Of a stretch of DNA of 64,000 bases, positions 40,129 through 48,755 are shown in pieces. Where the stretch lies: NCBI RefSeq assembly GCF_014873915.1, contig NZ_JADBEJ010000005.1, forward strand, positions 3,162,001-3,226,000. Direction: 5' to 3'. This stretch comes from Amycolatopsis roodepoortensis (GTDB lineage Bacteria > Actinomycetota > Actinomycetes > Mycobacteriales > Pseudonocardiaceae). Numbering within the stretch: position 1 is the stretch's first letter; every line of letters begins with the position of its first letter. The position numbers and the translations under genes were made by a program. Below the pieces are notes generated by a model. That model had not been told where the DNA came from and searched no databases. It saw only the letters and a list, made by a program, of their open reading frames with translations.

Positions 40129-42228
40129 GTGCTCGTTCGTCTCATCCTCGGTCTGCTCATCACCGTCGCCGGCCTCGCCTTCGCCGCCCGCCGCGCCGTC
40201 TGGCTCTCCAAACTGATCCGCTCCGGCCAGCCGGACGAAAAACGCTCCGACGTCATGGCCGTCCGCGCGAAAACGCATCTGGCCGAGGTCTTCGGGCAGC
40301 GCAAACTGCTCAAGTGGTCCGTCCCCGGGCTCGCGCATCTGTTCACGTTCTGGGGTTTCGTGATCCTCGGGTCCGTCTACGTCGAGGCGTACGGCGCCCT
40401 CTTCGACCACGACTTCCACATCCCGCTCATCGGGCACTGGGCGGTACTGGGATTCCTCCAGGACTTCATCGCGGTCGCGGTGCTCGTGTCGCTCGCGGTC
40501 TTCGCGGTGATCCGGATCCGCCAAGCGCCCGAACGGAAAGACCGCGCGTCGCGGTTCTTCGGCTCGCACACCGGCGGCGCCTGGCTGATCCTGTTCATGA
40601 TCTTCAACGTGATCTGGACGATGTTCCTCTTCCGGGGCGCGTCGGCGGCGGTCGGCGTCTTCCCCTACGAGTCGGGCGCGTGGGTCTCCCTCGGCGTGGG
40701 CGAACTCCTGGAGCCGCTGGGGCCGTCGGTCACCGAACCGCTGGAGACCGTCGGGCTGCTGCTGCACATCGGCGTGATGCTCGCGTTCCTGTCGATCGTG
40801 CTCTACTCCAAGCACCTCCACATCTTCCTGGCGCCGGTCAACGTCACCGCGAAGCGGCTCCCGGACGCGCTCGGCCCGCTGCTGCCGATGGAGTCGGCCG
40901 GCAAGCCGATCGATTTCGAGGATCCGGGCGAGGACGACACGTTCGGCCGCGGCAAGATCGAGGACTTCACCTGGAAGGGCATGCTCGACTTCGCCACCTG
41001 CACCGAATGCGGGCGCTGCCAGTCGCAGTGCCCGGCGTGGAACACCGGAAAACCCTTGTCCCCCAAGCTGTTGATCATGGACCTGCGGGACCATCTCTTC
41101 GAGAAGGCGCCGTACATCCTGGACGGAAAGGAGGCGCCTGAAGGGCGCCCCCTCGTCGGTCCCCAGGACGACGGAGGCGTGATCGATCCGGACGTCCTCT
41201 GGTCCTGCACTACGTGCGGCGCGTGCGTCGAGCAGTGCCCGGTCGACATCGAGCACGTCGACCACGTCGTCGACATGCGCCGCTACCAGGTGATGATCGA
41301 GTCGGCCTTCCCGAGCGAACTCGGCGTGCTGTTCAAGAACCTCGAAACCAAGGGAAACCCCTGGGGCCAGAACAACTCCGACCGGCTCGCGTGGACGAAG
41401 GACCTCGGCTTCGAGGTGCCGGTCTTCGACGGCGAACTCGCCGACGACGTCGAGTACGTCTACTGGGTCGGCTGCGCGGGCGCTTTCGACGACAACGCCC
41501 GCAGGACCGTCCGCGCCACCGCGGAACTCCTGCATCTCGCCGGGGTGAAGTACACGATCCTCGGCACCGACGAGTCGTGCACCGGCGACCCGGCGCGCCG
41601 CTCCGGCAACGAGTTCCTCTTCCAGATGCTCGCGCAGCAGACCGTCGAGACGCTGAACGCGGTGTTCGAGGGCCGCGAGCCGGGAACGCGCAAGATTGTC
41701 ACCACCTGCCCGCACTGCCTCAACACGCTCGGCCGCGAGTATCCACAGCTGGACGGGCACTACGAGGTCCTGCACCACACGCAACTGCTGAACCGGCTCG
41801 TCCGCGCGGGCAAGCTGACCCCGGTCAAACCGGTGGACGCGGGCCCGGTGACCTACCACGACCCGTGCTACCTCGGCCGCCACAACAAGATCTACGAGCC
41901 GCCGCGCGAACTCGTCGGCGCGACCGGCGCCACGCTCAGCGAGATGCCCCGGCACGCGGACCGATCGCTCTGCTGCGGCGCCGGCGGCGCGCGGATGTGG
42001 ATGGAGGAGCAGATCGGCAAGCGCATCAACCTCGAACGCGTCGACGAAGCGCTCGGCACGGACGCCGAAACCATCGTCACCGGTTGCCCGTTCTGCCGCG
42101 TGATGCTGAACGACGGTCTCGTGCAGCGGCAGAGCGAACAGCGTGGCGAGAACGTCACCGTGCGCGACGTCTCGCAGCTCCTGCTGGAAACGGTGAAGGA
42201 GCGCGACCGGACGACCACGGAGATTTGA
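40129..42228 (+). CDS. Membrane-fused iron-sulfur oxidoreductase (HdrD/GlpC-like CCG protein)
   Basis: A 699-residue fusion. The N-terminal 230 residues contain about five TM helices resembling the cytochrome b-type subunit NarI. Two [4Fe-4S] motifs follow: CTECGRCQSQCP near residue 290 and CTTCGACVEQCP near 360. Two Cys-rich (CCG) domains complete it; the second has DPCYLGRHN, CCGAGGARMW and CPFCRVM near residues 577-655, while the first is less canonical. Such proteins move electrons between the membrane quinone pool and a soluble dehydrogenase. I chose the GTG at 40129 with GGAGG 4 bases upstream; the open frame extends further without support. Confidence 0.9.
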   Translation: MLVRLILGLLITVAGLAFAARRAVWLSKLIRSGQPDEKRSDVMAVRAKTHLAEVFGQRKLLKWSVPGLAHLFTFWGFVILGSVYVEAYGALFDHDFHIPLIGHWAVLGFLQDFIAVAVLVSLAVFAVIRIRQAPERKDRASRFFGSHTGGAWLILFMIFNVIWTMFLFRGASAAVGVFPYESGAWVSLGVGELLEPLGPSVTEPLETVGLLLHIGVMLAFLSIVLYSKHLHIFLAPVNVTAKRLPDALGPLLPMESAGKPIDFEDPGEDDTFGRGKIEDFTWKGMLDFATCTECGRCQSQCPAWNTGKPLSPKLLIMDLRDHLFEKAPYILDGKEAPEGRPLVGPQDDGGVIDPDVLWSCTTCGACVEQCPVDIEHVDHVVDMRRYQVMIESAFPSELGVLFKNLETKGNPWGQNNSDRLAWTKDLGFEVPVFDGELADDVEYVYWVGCAGAFDDNARRTVRATAELLHLAGVKYTILGTDESCTGDPARRSGNEFLFQMLAQQTVETLNAVFEGREPGTRKIVTTCPHCLNTLGREYPQLDGHYEVLHHTQLLNRLVRAGKLTPVKPVDAGPVTYHDPCYLGRHNKIYEPPRELVGATGATLSEMPRHADRSLCCGAGGARMWMEEQIGKRINLERVDEALGTDAETIVTGCPFCRVMLNDGLVQRQSEQRGENVTVRDVSQLLLETVKERDRTTTEI

Positions 42229-42240
42229 GGCACACGGGAG

Positions 42241-42270
42241 TTGGAAGTTCGGCGCGCCGAACTCTAAACT
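42241..42270 (+). promoter_or_regulatory. Promoter with palindromic operator in the -35/-10 spacer
   Basis: TTGGAA (42241-42246) and TAAACT (42265-42270) are 18 bases apart. The 18-bp perfect palindrome AGTTCGGCGCGCCGAACT (42246-42263) fills that spacer. The -10 ends 6 bases before the ATG, so the mRNA should be leaderless. Confidence 0.65.
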
Positions 42271-42276
42271 CGCGGT

Positions 42277-43191
42277 ATGGCGAATCTGCGCAAGACCGTG
42301 TGCGCGCTGGCGGCGTCCGCACTCGTCCTGTCCGCTTGCGGCGGTCCCGCTGGAGGCGACGACGACAAGCGGCCGGTCGTGCTGACCACGTTCACGGTCC
42401 TGGCGGACATCGCCTCGAACGTCGCGGGCGACAAGCTCCGGGTCGAGTCGATCACCAAACCCGGCGCCGAAATCCACGGTTACGAGCCCACCCCGGACGA
42501 CATCAAGAAGGCCGCGAAAGCCGACTTGATCCTCGACAACGGGCTGAACCTGGAGGCGTGGTTCGCCCGGTTCGTGAAGGAGAGCGACGCGCCGCACAAG
42601 GTGGTCAGCGAGGGCGTCCAGCCCATCGCCATCGGCGAGGACGCCTATCAGGGAAAGCCGAACCCGCACGCGTGGATGTCTCCGACGAATGTGGGTATCT
42701 ACGTGGACAACATGGTGAAGGCGTTCAGCGAGCTCTCCTCCGGTGACGCCGCCGTGTTCAAGGCCAACGGAGACGCCTACAAGGCGAAACTGAAGGAGGT
42801 GCGGGACGAGATGACAGGTGCGCTGAGCGGCCTGCCGCAGAACGAGCGGGCGCTGGTCACCTGCGAAGGAGCCTTCTCCTATCTCGCGCGCGACACCGGC
42901 CTCACCGAGCGGTACATCTGGGCGGTCAACGCCGAACAGCAGGCCACCCCGCAGCAGATCACCCGCGCCATCGAATTCGTCAAGCAGAACAAGGTCCCCG
43001 CGGTGTTCTGCGAGTCGACCGTCTCCGACGCCCCGATGCAGCAGGTCGTCTCCGCGACCGGTGCCGCGTTCGGCGGCGTCCTCTACGTGGACTCCCTCTC
43101 CGGTCCCGAAGGCCCGGTGCCGACCTACCTCGACCTCATCCGCCACGACTCGAAGACGATCGTCGCCGCGCTCACCGGAGCGAAGCCGTGA
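42277..43191 (+). CDS. Mn/Zn-type ABC transporter substrate-binding lipoprotein
   Basis: A 304-residue cluster A-I (ZnuA/MntC/TroA) receptor. Lipobox LSACG ends the signal peptide (CALAASALVLSAC). Metal ligands are visible in order: EIHGYEPT, NPHAWMSP, TCEGAFSY and VDSLSGPEGPVPTY, with His, His, Glu and Asp. It binds Mn(II), Zn(II) or Fe(II) outside the cell; there is no His-rich loop, which slightly favours Mn. The gene overlaps the ATPase gene by GTGA. The palindromic operator upstream suggests metal-responsive repression (inference). Confidence 0.9.
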   Translation: MANLRKTVCALAASALVLSACGGPAGGDDDKRPVVLTTFTVLADIASNVAGDKLRVESITKPGAEIHGYEPTPDDIKKAAKADLILDNGLNLEAWFARFVKESDAPHKVVSEGVQPIAIGEDAYQGKPNPHAWMSPTNVGIYVDNMVKAFSELSSGDAAVFKANGDAYKAKLKEVRDEMTGALSGLPQNERALVTCEGAFSYLARDTGLTERYIWAVNAEQQATPQQITRAIEFVKQNKVPAVFCESTVSDAPMQQVVSATGAAFGGVLYVDSLSGPEGPVPTYLDLIRHDSKTIVAALTGAKP

Positions 43192-43931
43192 CGGCCGCGA
43201 TCCGCGTCGAAGGCGTCACGGTCCACTACGGCGACGTCCTCGCGCTCGACGGTGTCGACGTCACGCTCGACCACGGTCACGTCTGCGGGCTGGTCGGGAT
43301 GAACGGCTCCGGCAAGTCGACACTGTTCAAGACGATCATGGGCATGGTCCGGCCGGACACCGGCACGGTGTCGATCGACGGCGGCACCCCCGCCCGCGCC
43401 CGCAAGACCGGCGTGATCGGGTACGTGCCGCAGAGCGAGGACGTCGACTGGTCGTTCCCGCTGTCGGTGCGGGACGTCGTGATGACCGGCCGCTACGGGC
43501 GGCTCGGCTTCACCCGGCGGCCGCGCCGCGCCGACCACGAAGCGGTCGACCACGCGCTGGAGCGGGTCGAACTCACCGAACTCGCCGGACGGCAGATCGG
43601 CCAGTTGTCCGGTGGGCAGCGCAAACGCGCGTTCGTCGCGCGCGGCATCGCGCAAGGCGCCCGTGTCCTGCTGCTGGACGAGCCGTTCGCCGGCGTGGAC
43701 AAGCGATCCGAAGCCACGATCACCCGGCTGCTCAAGGAACTCGCGGCCGACGGCGCCGCGGTCCTGATCTCGACGCACGATCTGCACGCGCTGCCCGGCC
43801 TGGCCGACGAGGCGATCCTGCTGATGCGCAAGGTGCTCGCGCACGGCTCCCCCGGCGAGGTGCTCCGGCCCGAAAACCTCGCGCTGGCTTTCGGACTCGA
43901 TGTCCTGCAACGGGAAGAAGAACCCGCGTGA
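43188..43931 (+). CDS. Mn/Zn-type ABC transporter ATP-binding protein
   Basis: A 247-residue ATPase with Walker A GMNGSGKST, signature LSGGQRKRAFVARG, Walker B LLLDEPFAGVD and the H-loop STHDLHA. Sequence type and context assign it to the metal importer. The GTG start overlaps the receptor stop, and its own stop overlaps the permease GTG. Confidence 0.93.
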   Translation: MTAAIRVEGVTVHYGDVLALDGVDVTLDHGHVCGLVGMNGSGKSTLFKTIMGMVRPDTGTVSIDGGTPARARKTGVIGYVPQSEDVDWSFPLSVRDVVMTGRYGRLGFTRRPRRADHEAVDHALERVELTELAGRQIGQLSGGQRKRAFVARGIAQGARVLLLDEPFAGVDKRSEATITRLLKELAADGAAVLISTHDLHALPGLADEAILLMRKVLAHGSPGEVLRPENLALAFGLDVLQREEEPA

Positions 43932-44797
43932 GTCTCTACGACCTGTTCCTCGAACCGCTGAGCTACGACTTCATGGTGCGGGCGCTGGCGTCCACGGTCA
44001 TCGCGTCGGCCGTCTGTGCGGTGCTCTCGTGCTGGCTGGTGCTGATCGGCTGGTCGCTGATGGGCGACGCGGTCTCGCACGCCGTGCTGCCGGGCGTCGT
44101 GCTCGCGTACGTCCTCGGCGCGCCCTTCGCGCTGGGCGCAGTCGTCTTCGGTTTCCTCGCCGTGGCGCTGATCGGCGTCGTCCGCGACACCAGCCGGGTC
44201 AAGGAGGACGCCGCGATCGGCATCGTGTTCACCACGTTGTTCGCGCTCGGGCTCGTGCTGATCTCGGTGACCCCGAGCCAGACCGACCTGAACCACATCA
44301 TCTTCGGCAACCTGCTGGGCGTCGACACGTCGGACCTGATCCAGATCGGCGTCCTCGGCGCGATCACGCTCACCCTGCTGGTGCTCAAACGCCGCGATTT
44401 CACCTTGTACGCCTTCGATCCCACGCACGCGCACGCCATCGGGCTGAACCCGCGGGTGCTCGGCGCCGCGCTGCTCGGGCTGCTCGCGCTGACCGCGGTC
44501 GTGGCGCTGCAGGTGGTCGGCGTGATCCTCGTGGTGGCGATGCTGATCATCCCCGGCGCGACGGCGTACCTGCTGACCGACCGGTTCGGCCGGATGCTGG
44601 TGATCGCGCCGTCGTTCTCGGTGCTCGCGGCGGTGACCGGGCTGTACCTGAGCTACCACCTCGACACCGCGTCCGGCGGGATGATCGTGCTGGTGCAGGG
44701 CGCCGGGTTCACGCTGGTGTACCTGTTCGGGCCGCGGCACGGGATCGTCGGGAAGCGGCTGGCCAGGCGCAGGCGGGAGCTTGCCCGAGCCGCGTAA
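43928..44797 (+). CDS. Mn/Zn-type ABC transporter permease (ABC-3 family)
   Basis: A 289-residue protein with about eight TM helices and ABC-3 signatures (GWSLMGDAVSHAVLPGVVLAY, VVGVILVVAMLIIPGATAYL). It forms the channel of the metal importer. The GTG at 43928 overlaps the ATPase stop (GTGA); a longer open frame in this register lies inside the ATPase gene and is not used. Confidence 0.92.
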   Translation: MSLYDLFLEPLSYDFMVRALASTVIASAVCAVLSCWLVLIGWSLMGDAVSHAVLPGVVLAYVLGAPFALGAVVFGFLAVALIGVVRDTSRVKEDAAIGIVFTTLFALGLVLISVTPSQTDLNHIIFGNLLGVDTSDLIQIGVLGAITLTLLVLKRRDFTLYAFDPTHAHAIGLNPRVLGAALLGLLALTAVVALQVVGVILVVAMLIIPGATAYLLTDRFGRMLVIAPSFSVLAAVTGLYLSYHLDTASGGMIVLVQGAGFTLVYLFGPRHGIVGKRLARRRRELARAA

Positions 44798-44851
44798 CCG
44801 GACAATCACCCCGCGCGCTGTGTCTCTCGTGACATGGGTCGGAGTCGACTC

Positions 44852-44870
44852 TTAGGTTAGGCTCCCCTCA
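44852..44870 (+). promoter_or_regulatory. IdeR/DmdR-type iron box overlapping a leaderless start
   Basis: TTAGGTTAGGCTCCCCTCA closely matches the actinobacterial iron-box consensus, a 19-bp dyad of two TTAGGTTAG-type halves. TAGGCT inside it also serves as the -10, ending 6 bases before the ATG of the siderophore ATPase, so bound repressor would cover the core promoter and the start codon. Confidence 0.8.
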
Positions 44871-45685
44871 TGTCTACGGAAGACGCGCTGCTCACCGGCC
44901 ATGACCTGGTGCTCGCGCACCATGAGCGGGCCGTGGTGGACGGGGTGTCCCTGTCGCTGCGCGCCGGCCTGGTGACCGCACTCGTCGGGCCGAACGGGTC
45001 CGGCAAGTCGACGCTCCTGCGTTCGCTGGCGCGGCTGCACAAACCCCGCGAGGGCGGCGTCCGACTGGGGGAACGCGCCGTCTGGGGCGGCAACGCGTTG
45101 TCCGGCAAGGAGTTCGCCCGGCGGGTCACGTTGCTGACCCAGCACCGTCCCACCCCGAGCGGGGTCTCCGTACGTGACGTCGTCTCCTACGGCCGGTACC
45201 CGTACCGCTCGGGCTGGCGCGGGGTCGACGTCGACGGCGCCGCCGCGATCCGCCGCGCGATGGAGCTGACGGGCGTGACGTCGATGGCCGAACGCGGCGT
45301 CGACGAGCTCTCCGGCGGCGAACTCCAGCGGGTCTGGCTCGCGTCCTGTCTCGCCCAGCAGACCTCCGTGCTGCTCCTGGACGAGCCCACCAACCATCTC
45401 GACCTGCGCTATCAGGTCGAGATCCTCGACGTCGTCCGCGATCTGGCCAACGAAGGCGTCGCGGTCGGCGTGGTGCTGCACGACCTCGACCACGCGGCGA
45501 TCATCGCCGACGAGGTCGTGCTGCTGAGCGAGGGAACCATCGTGGCCACGGGTGACATCGGGCAGGTGCTCACCACCGAGCACCTCTCCCAGGCCTACGG
45601 CGTCACCGTCCACGTCGCGAACGACCCGGTGACGGGCGCGATCCACTGCAGGCCACTCGGGCGGCATTCGCCCAGGCCCGCCTGA
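44870..45685 (+). CDS. Iron-siderophore ABC transporter ATP-binding protein
   Basis: A 271-residue FecE/FepC-type ATPase: Walker A GPNGSGKST, signature LSGGELQRVWLAS, Walker B VLLLDEPTNHLD. The iron box at its start puts the importer under iron control. It is followed by the receptor and a double permease, making a complete ferric-siderophore uptake operon. The start is the ATG at 44870, at the expected leaderless position. Confidence 0.93.
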   Translation: MSTEDALLTGHDLVLAHHERAVVDGVSLSLRAGLVTALVGPNGSGKSTLLRSLARLHKPREGGVRLGERAVWGGNALSGKEFARRVTLLTQHRPTPSGVSVRDVVSYGRYPYRSGWRGVDVDGAAAIRRAMELTGVTSMAERGVDELSGGELQRVWLASCLAQQTSVLLLDEPTNHLDLRYQVEILDVVRDLANEGVAVGVVLHDLDHAAIIADEVVLLSEGTIVATGDIGQVLTTEHLSQAYGVTVHVANDPVTGAIHCRPLGRHSPRPA

Positions 45686-45702
45686 GAAATCCAGGAAGAA
45701 CC

Positions 45703-46677
45703 ATGCGTTTGCTGACCCCTGCCGCCCTCGTCGCGGCGGCGGCCCTGCTGTTGTCCGCCTGCGGTACCACCGAGAACACCGCTGCCGCGCCGAGCGACAC
45801 CGCCGCGAGCGGACCGGTCACGGTGACCGACGCGCGCGGAAAGGCCGTCAATCTCAAGGCCCCCGCCAAGCGCGTCGTCGCGCTCGAGTGGGGCGAGGCC
45901 GAGATGGTCGCGTCGCTCGGTGTCATGCCGGTCGGTGCCGCGGACGTCGCGGGCTACAACGTCTGGGACAAGGCCGCCCCGCTGAGCGCCGAGGTCAAGG
46001 ACGTCGGCAAGCGCAACGAGCCCAGCGTGGACGCGATCGTCGGGCTGAACCCCGACGTCGTCATCATGGCCGAGGAACGCGACTCGACGCTGGTGCCGCA
46101 GATCGAGAAGTACGTGCCGGTCGTGGTCACCAAGTCCAGCGACGCGAGCCGTAACTTCGACCGTCTGCGCGAGGACTTCAAGCTGATCGCGAAGACGGTC
46201 GGCAAGGAGTCCGAAGCGGACAAGGTGCTGTCCGAAATGGACGCCAAACTCGCCGAGGGCAAGAAGGCCGTCGAGGCCAAGGGCGCCGCGGGCACGCCGT
46301 TCCTGATGGCCGACGGCTACCTCGAAGGCAGCACCGTCAGCATCCGCCCGTTCGGCAAGGGCTCGCTGGTCTCCGACACCGCCGAGGCCGTCGGCCTGAA
46401 GAACGCCTGGACCGGCAAGGTCGACCCGCAGTGGGGCCTCGGCCAGACCGACGTCGAAGGCCTGACCGCGCTCACCGACCCGAAGACCGTGCTGTTCTAC
46501 AGCGCGGCCGAAGAGGACGTCTTCACCACCGGTCTCGCGCAGAACGCCGTCTACCAGCGCCTGCCGTTCGTGGTCTCGAAGAAGATCCACAAGCTCCAGG
46601 CCGGGACGTGGACCTTCGGCGGACCGAAGTCGATCATCATGACCGCCGACCAGATCGTGAAGGCAGTCACGACCTGA
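45703..46677 (+). CDS. Iron-siderophore substrate-binding lipoprotein
   Basis: A 324-residue type III receptor (FecB/FepB-like). Signal peptide and lipobox (AALVAAAALLLSACG) are followed by VTVTDARGKAVNLKAPAKRVVALEWGEAEM, the family's first strand and helix. IVGLNPDVVIMAEERD and a C-terminal KSIIMTADQIVKAV complete the fold. It captures a ferric siderophore. It shares one base with the permease gene (TGATG). Confidence 0.92.
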   Translation: MRLLTPAALVAAAALLLSACGTTENTAAAPSDTAASGPVTVTDARGKAVNLKAPAKRVVALEWGEAEMVASLGVMPVGAADVAGYNVWDKAAPLSAEVKDVGKRNEPSVDAIVGLNPDVVIMAEERDSTLVPQIEKYVPVVVTKSSDASRNFDRLREDFKLIAKTVGKESEADKVLSEMDAKLAEGKKAVEAKGAAGTPFLMADGYLEGSTVSIRPFGKGSLVSDTAEAVGLKNAWTGKVDPQWGLGQTDVEGLTALTDPKTVLFYSAAEEDVFTTGLAQNAVYQRLPFVVSKKIHKLQAGTWTFGGPKSIIMTADQIVKAVTT

Positions 46678-48692
46678 TGCGTGCCCGCACCATCGCGGTG
46701 TCGGCGGGACTGGTACTGCTCATCGCCGTCCTCGCCGGCATCCATCTGACCCAGGGCACCTCGACGTCGGGTCCGCTGGACGTGGTGAAGGCGATCTTCG
46801 GCCAGGGCGACGCGCAGACCCTCGCGGTACTGGAGGGTTCGCGCGTCCCCCGGCTGCTCGCCGCGTTGCTGCTCGGGGTCGCGCTCGGCGTCGCGGGCGC
46901 GGGAATGCAGTCCGTGGCACGGAATCCGCTCGCCTCGCCCGACACGCTCGCGGTCAACGCGGGCGCGCATTTCGCCGTGGTTGCCATCTCCGCGTTCGGG
47001 CTTTCGCTGCCGCTCGTGCCGGTGGGCGGGGCGGCGTTCGTGGGCGGGCTGGCCGCGGCCGTCGTCGTGCTGGGACTGGCGGGCGGCGGTTCGGCGAGCC
47101 CGCGGCTGGTGCTCGTGGGCTCGGCGGTCCTGCTGGCGCTCAACTCGGTGACCATCCTGCTGCTGCTCCTGTTCGAGCAGGAGACGAACGGGTTGTTCGC
47201 CTGGGGCAGCGGTTCGCTCACCGTCTCCGATCTGCGGGCGACCGCCCAGATGACGCCGATCGTGGTGATCGCCGTCGTGGCGCTCATCGCGATGGGCCGC
47301 AAACTCGACGTCCTCGCCCTCGGCGATGACAACGCGACCTTGCTCGGCCTGCGGGTCCGCCGGACCAGGGTCGGCGCGGTCGTGCTGACCGTCGCGCTGA
47401 CCGCGGCGGCGGTGACCGTCGCCGGACCGGTCGGATTCGTCGGGCTGAGCGCGCCGGTGATCACGCGGCTGCTGCTGCCGATCGCCAAACACCGCGCGCT
47501 GCTGCCGGTTTCGGGGCTGGTCGGCGTGGTGACGGTGCTCGGCGCCGACGTCGTCCTGCGGGCGATCATGGGTTCGGCCGAGGCCGTGCGGGTGCCGACC
47601 GGGGTGGTGACCACGATCGTCGGCGCCGTCGTGATGGTGTGGCTGGCGCGGCGCGGCCGGGGAAGCGGCTCGCGCCGTCCGGCCCCGGCCGGACGTGTCG
47701 GGGTCGCCGGATCGACCCGGCGGCTCGTGGCCATTTCCGCCGTCCTGGTGGCGCTGCTCGCCGTCGTCCCGCTCGTGGGACTGATGCTGGGCGACCGCAT
47801 GGTGCTGCTCGGGGACCTCGCGAACTGGGTCACCGGCAACACCGGGACGGCGCTGACCTTCGTGCTGGACCAACGGCTTCCACGGGTGCTGGCCGCGCTG
47901 CTCGCCGGTGCCGCGCTGGCGGTTTCGGGCTGCGGGATCCAGTCGGTCAGCCGCAACCCGCTCGCCGAACCCGGGCTGCTCGGTATCACCGCGGGCGCCG
48001 GGCTCGGCGCGATCACGCTGATCACCATCGTCCCCGCCGTCGGCGCCTGGTCGATCGCCGGTGCCGCCGGTCTCGGCGCGGCCGTGGTGTTCCTGCTGGT
48101 CTACGGGCTGGCCTGGCGTTCGGGGCTCGATTCGGACCGGCTGGTGATCATCGGCATCGCGGTCTGGTCGGCCGGCATGGCGCTGATCAACCTGCTGATC
48201 GTGGTCTCCGACCCGTGGAACTCGGCCAAGGCGCTGACCTGGCTTTCGGGGTCGACCTACGGCCGCACGCTGGAGCAGGTCGCGCCCGTGGCGCTGGCGC
48301 TCCTCGCGCTGCTGCCGTTGCTGTGGGCCAAGCATCGCGAGCTGGACCTGCACGCCCTCGACGAGGACACCCCGCGCGTGCTGGGGATGCGGATCGAACG
48401 GTCCCGGCTGCTCGTGCTGGGCGCTTCCGGGATCCTGGCGGCCACCGCGGTGTCCGCGATCGGCGTGGTCGTGTTCGTCGGGCTGGTCGCGCCGCATCTG
48501 GCGCGTTCGCTGGTCGGCGGGCGGCACGGCCGGGTGCTTCCGGTGGCCGCGGCGCTCGGGGCGCTGCTGGTGAGCGTCGCGGACACCCTGGGGCGGACGG
48601 TCATCGCGCCCGCCCAGATCCCGGCGGGCCTGGTCATCGCGATGGTCGGGACGCCGTACTTCGTGCTGGTGCTCTGGAAGACCCGGCCGTGA
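46677..48692 (+). CDS. Fused FecCD-type permease for iron-siderophore import (FhuB-like)
   Basis: A 671-residue protein made of two tandem FecCD permease halves. Each half contains the family segment for coupling: GAGMQSVARNPLASPDTL in the first and GCGIQSVSRNPLAEPGLLGITAGAG in the second. GPVGFVGLSAPVITRLLLP and VVVFVGLVAPHLARSLVGG mark the ends of each half. About twenty TM helices in total mean one chain forms the whole channel. The fusion is known in FhuB. Confidence 0.93.
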   Translation: MRARTIAVSAGLVLLIAVLAGIHLTQGTSTSGPLDVVKAIFGQGDAQTLAVLEGSRVPRLLAALLLGVALGVAGAGMQSVARNPLASPDTLAVNAGAHFAVVAISAFGLSLPLVPVGGAAFVGGLAAAVVVLGLAGGGSASPRLVLVGSAVLLALNSVTILLLLLFEQETNGLFAWGSGSLTVSDLRATAQMTPIVVIAVVALIAMGRKLDVLALGDDNATLLGLRVRRTRVGAVVLTVALTAAAVTVAGPVGFVGLSAPVITRLLLPIAKHRALLPVSGLVGVVTVLGADVVLRAIMGSAEAVRVPTGVVTTIVGAVVMVWLARRGRGSGSRRPAPAGRVGVAGSTRRLVAISAVLVALLAVVPLVGLMLGDRMVLLGDLANWVTGNTGTALTFVLDQRLPRVLAALLAGAALAVSGCGIQSVSRNPLAEPGLLGITAGAGLGAITLITIVPAVGAWSIAGAAGLGAAVVFLLVYGLAWRSGLDSDRLVIIGIAVWSAGMALINLLIVVSDPWNSAKALTWLSGSTYGRTLEQVAPVALALLALLPLLWAKHRELDLHALDEDTPRVLGMRIERSRLLVLGASGILAATAVSAIGVVVFVGLVAPHLARSLVGGRHGRVLPVAAALGALLVSVADTLGRTVIAPAQIPAGLVIAMVGTPYFVLVLWKTRP

Positions 48693-48693
48693 T

Positions 48694-48750
48694 AGCGCGT
48701 GAAGGCCCCCTTCCCTCGGCTGAGCCGAGGGAAGGGGGCCTTCACGCGCT
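48694..48750. repeat. 57-bp perfect palindrome between convergent operons
   Basis: Two 28-base arms (48694-48721 and 48723-48750) are perfectly complementary around one central base. The arm begins AGCGCGTGAAGGCCCCC and ends CCCTCGGCT. It starts 1 base after the permease stop and ends 5 bases before the htpG stop. It should fold into an extremely stable hairpin in either transcript and terminate both. Confidence 0.85.
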
Positions 48751-48755
48751 TCGGG

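Noticed and set aside
40099..43146. 1015-codon minus-strand open frame
   Set aside because: Antisense shadow of the iron-sulfur oxidoreductase and metal receptor genes, with no domain match.
46551..48527. 658-codon minus-strand open frame
   Set aside because: Antisense shadow of the double permease; Arg/His/Gln-rich composition typical of reverse frames in G/C-rich genes.
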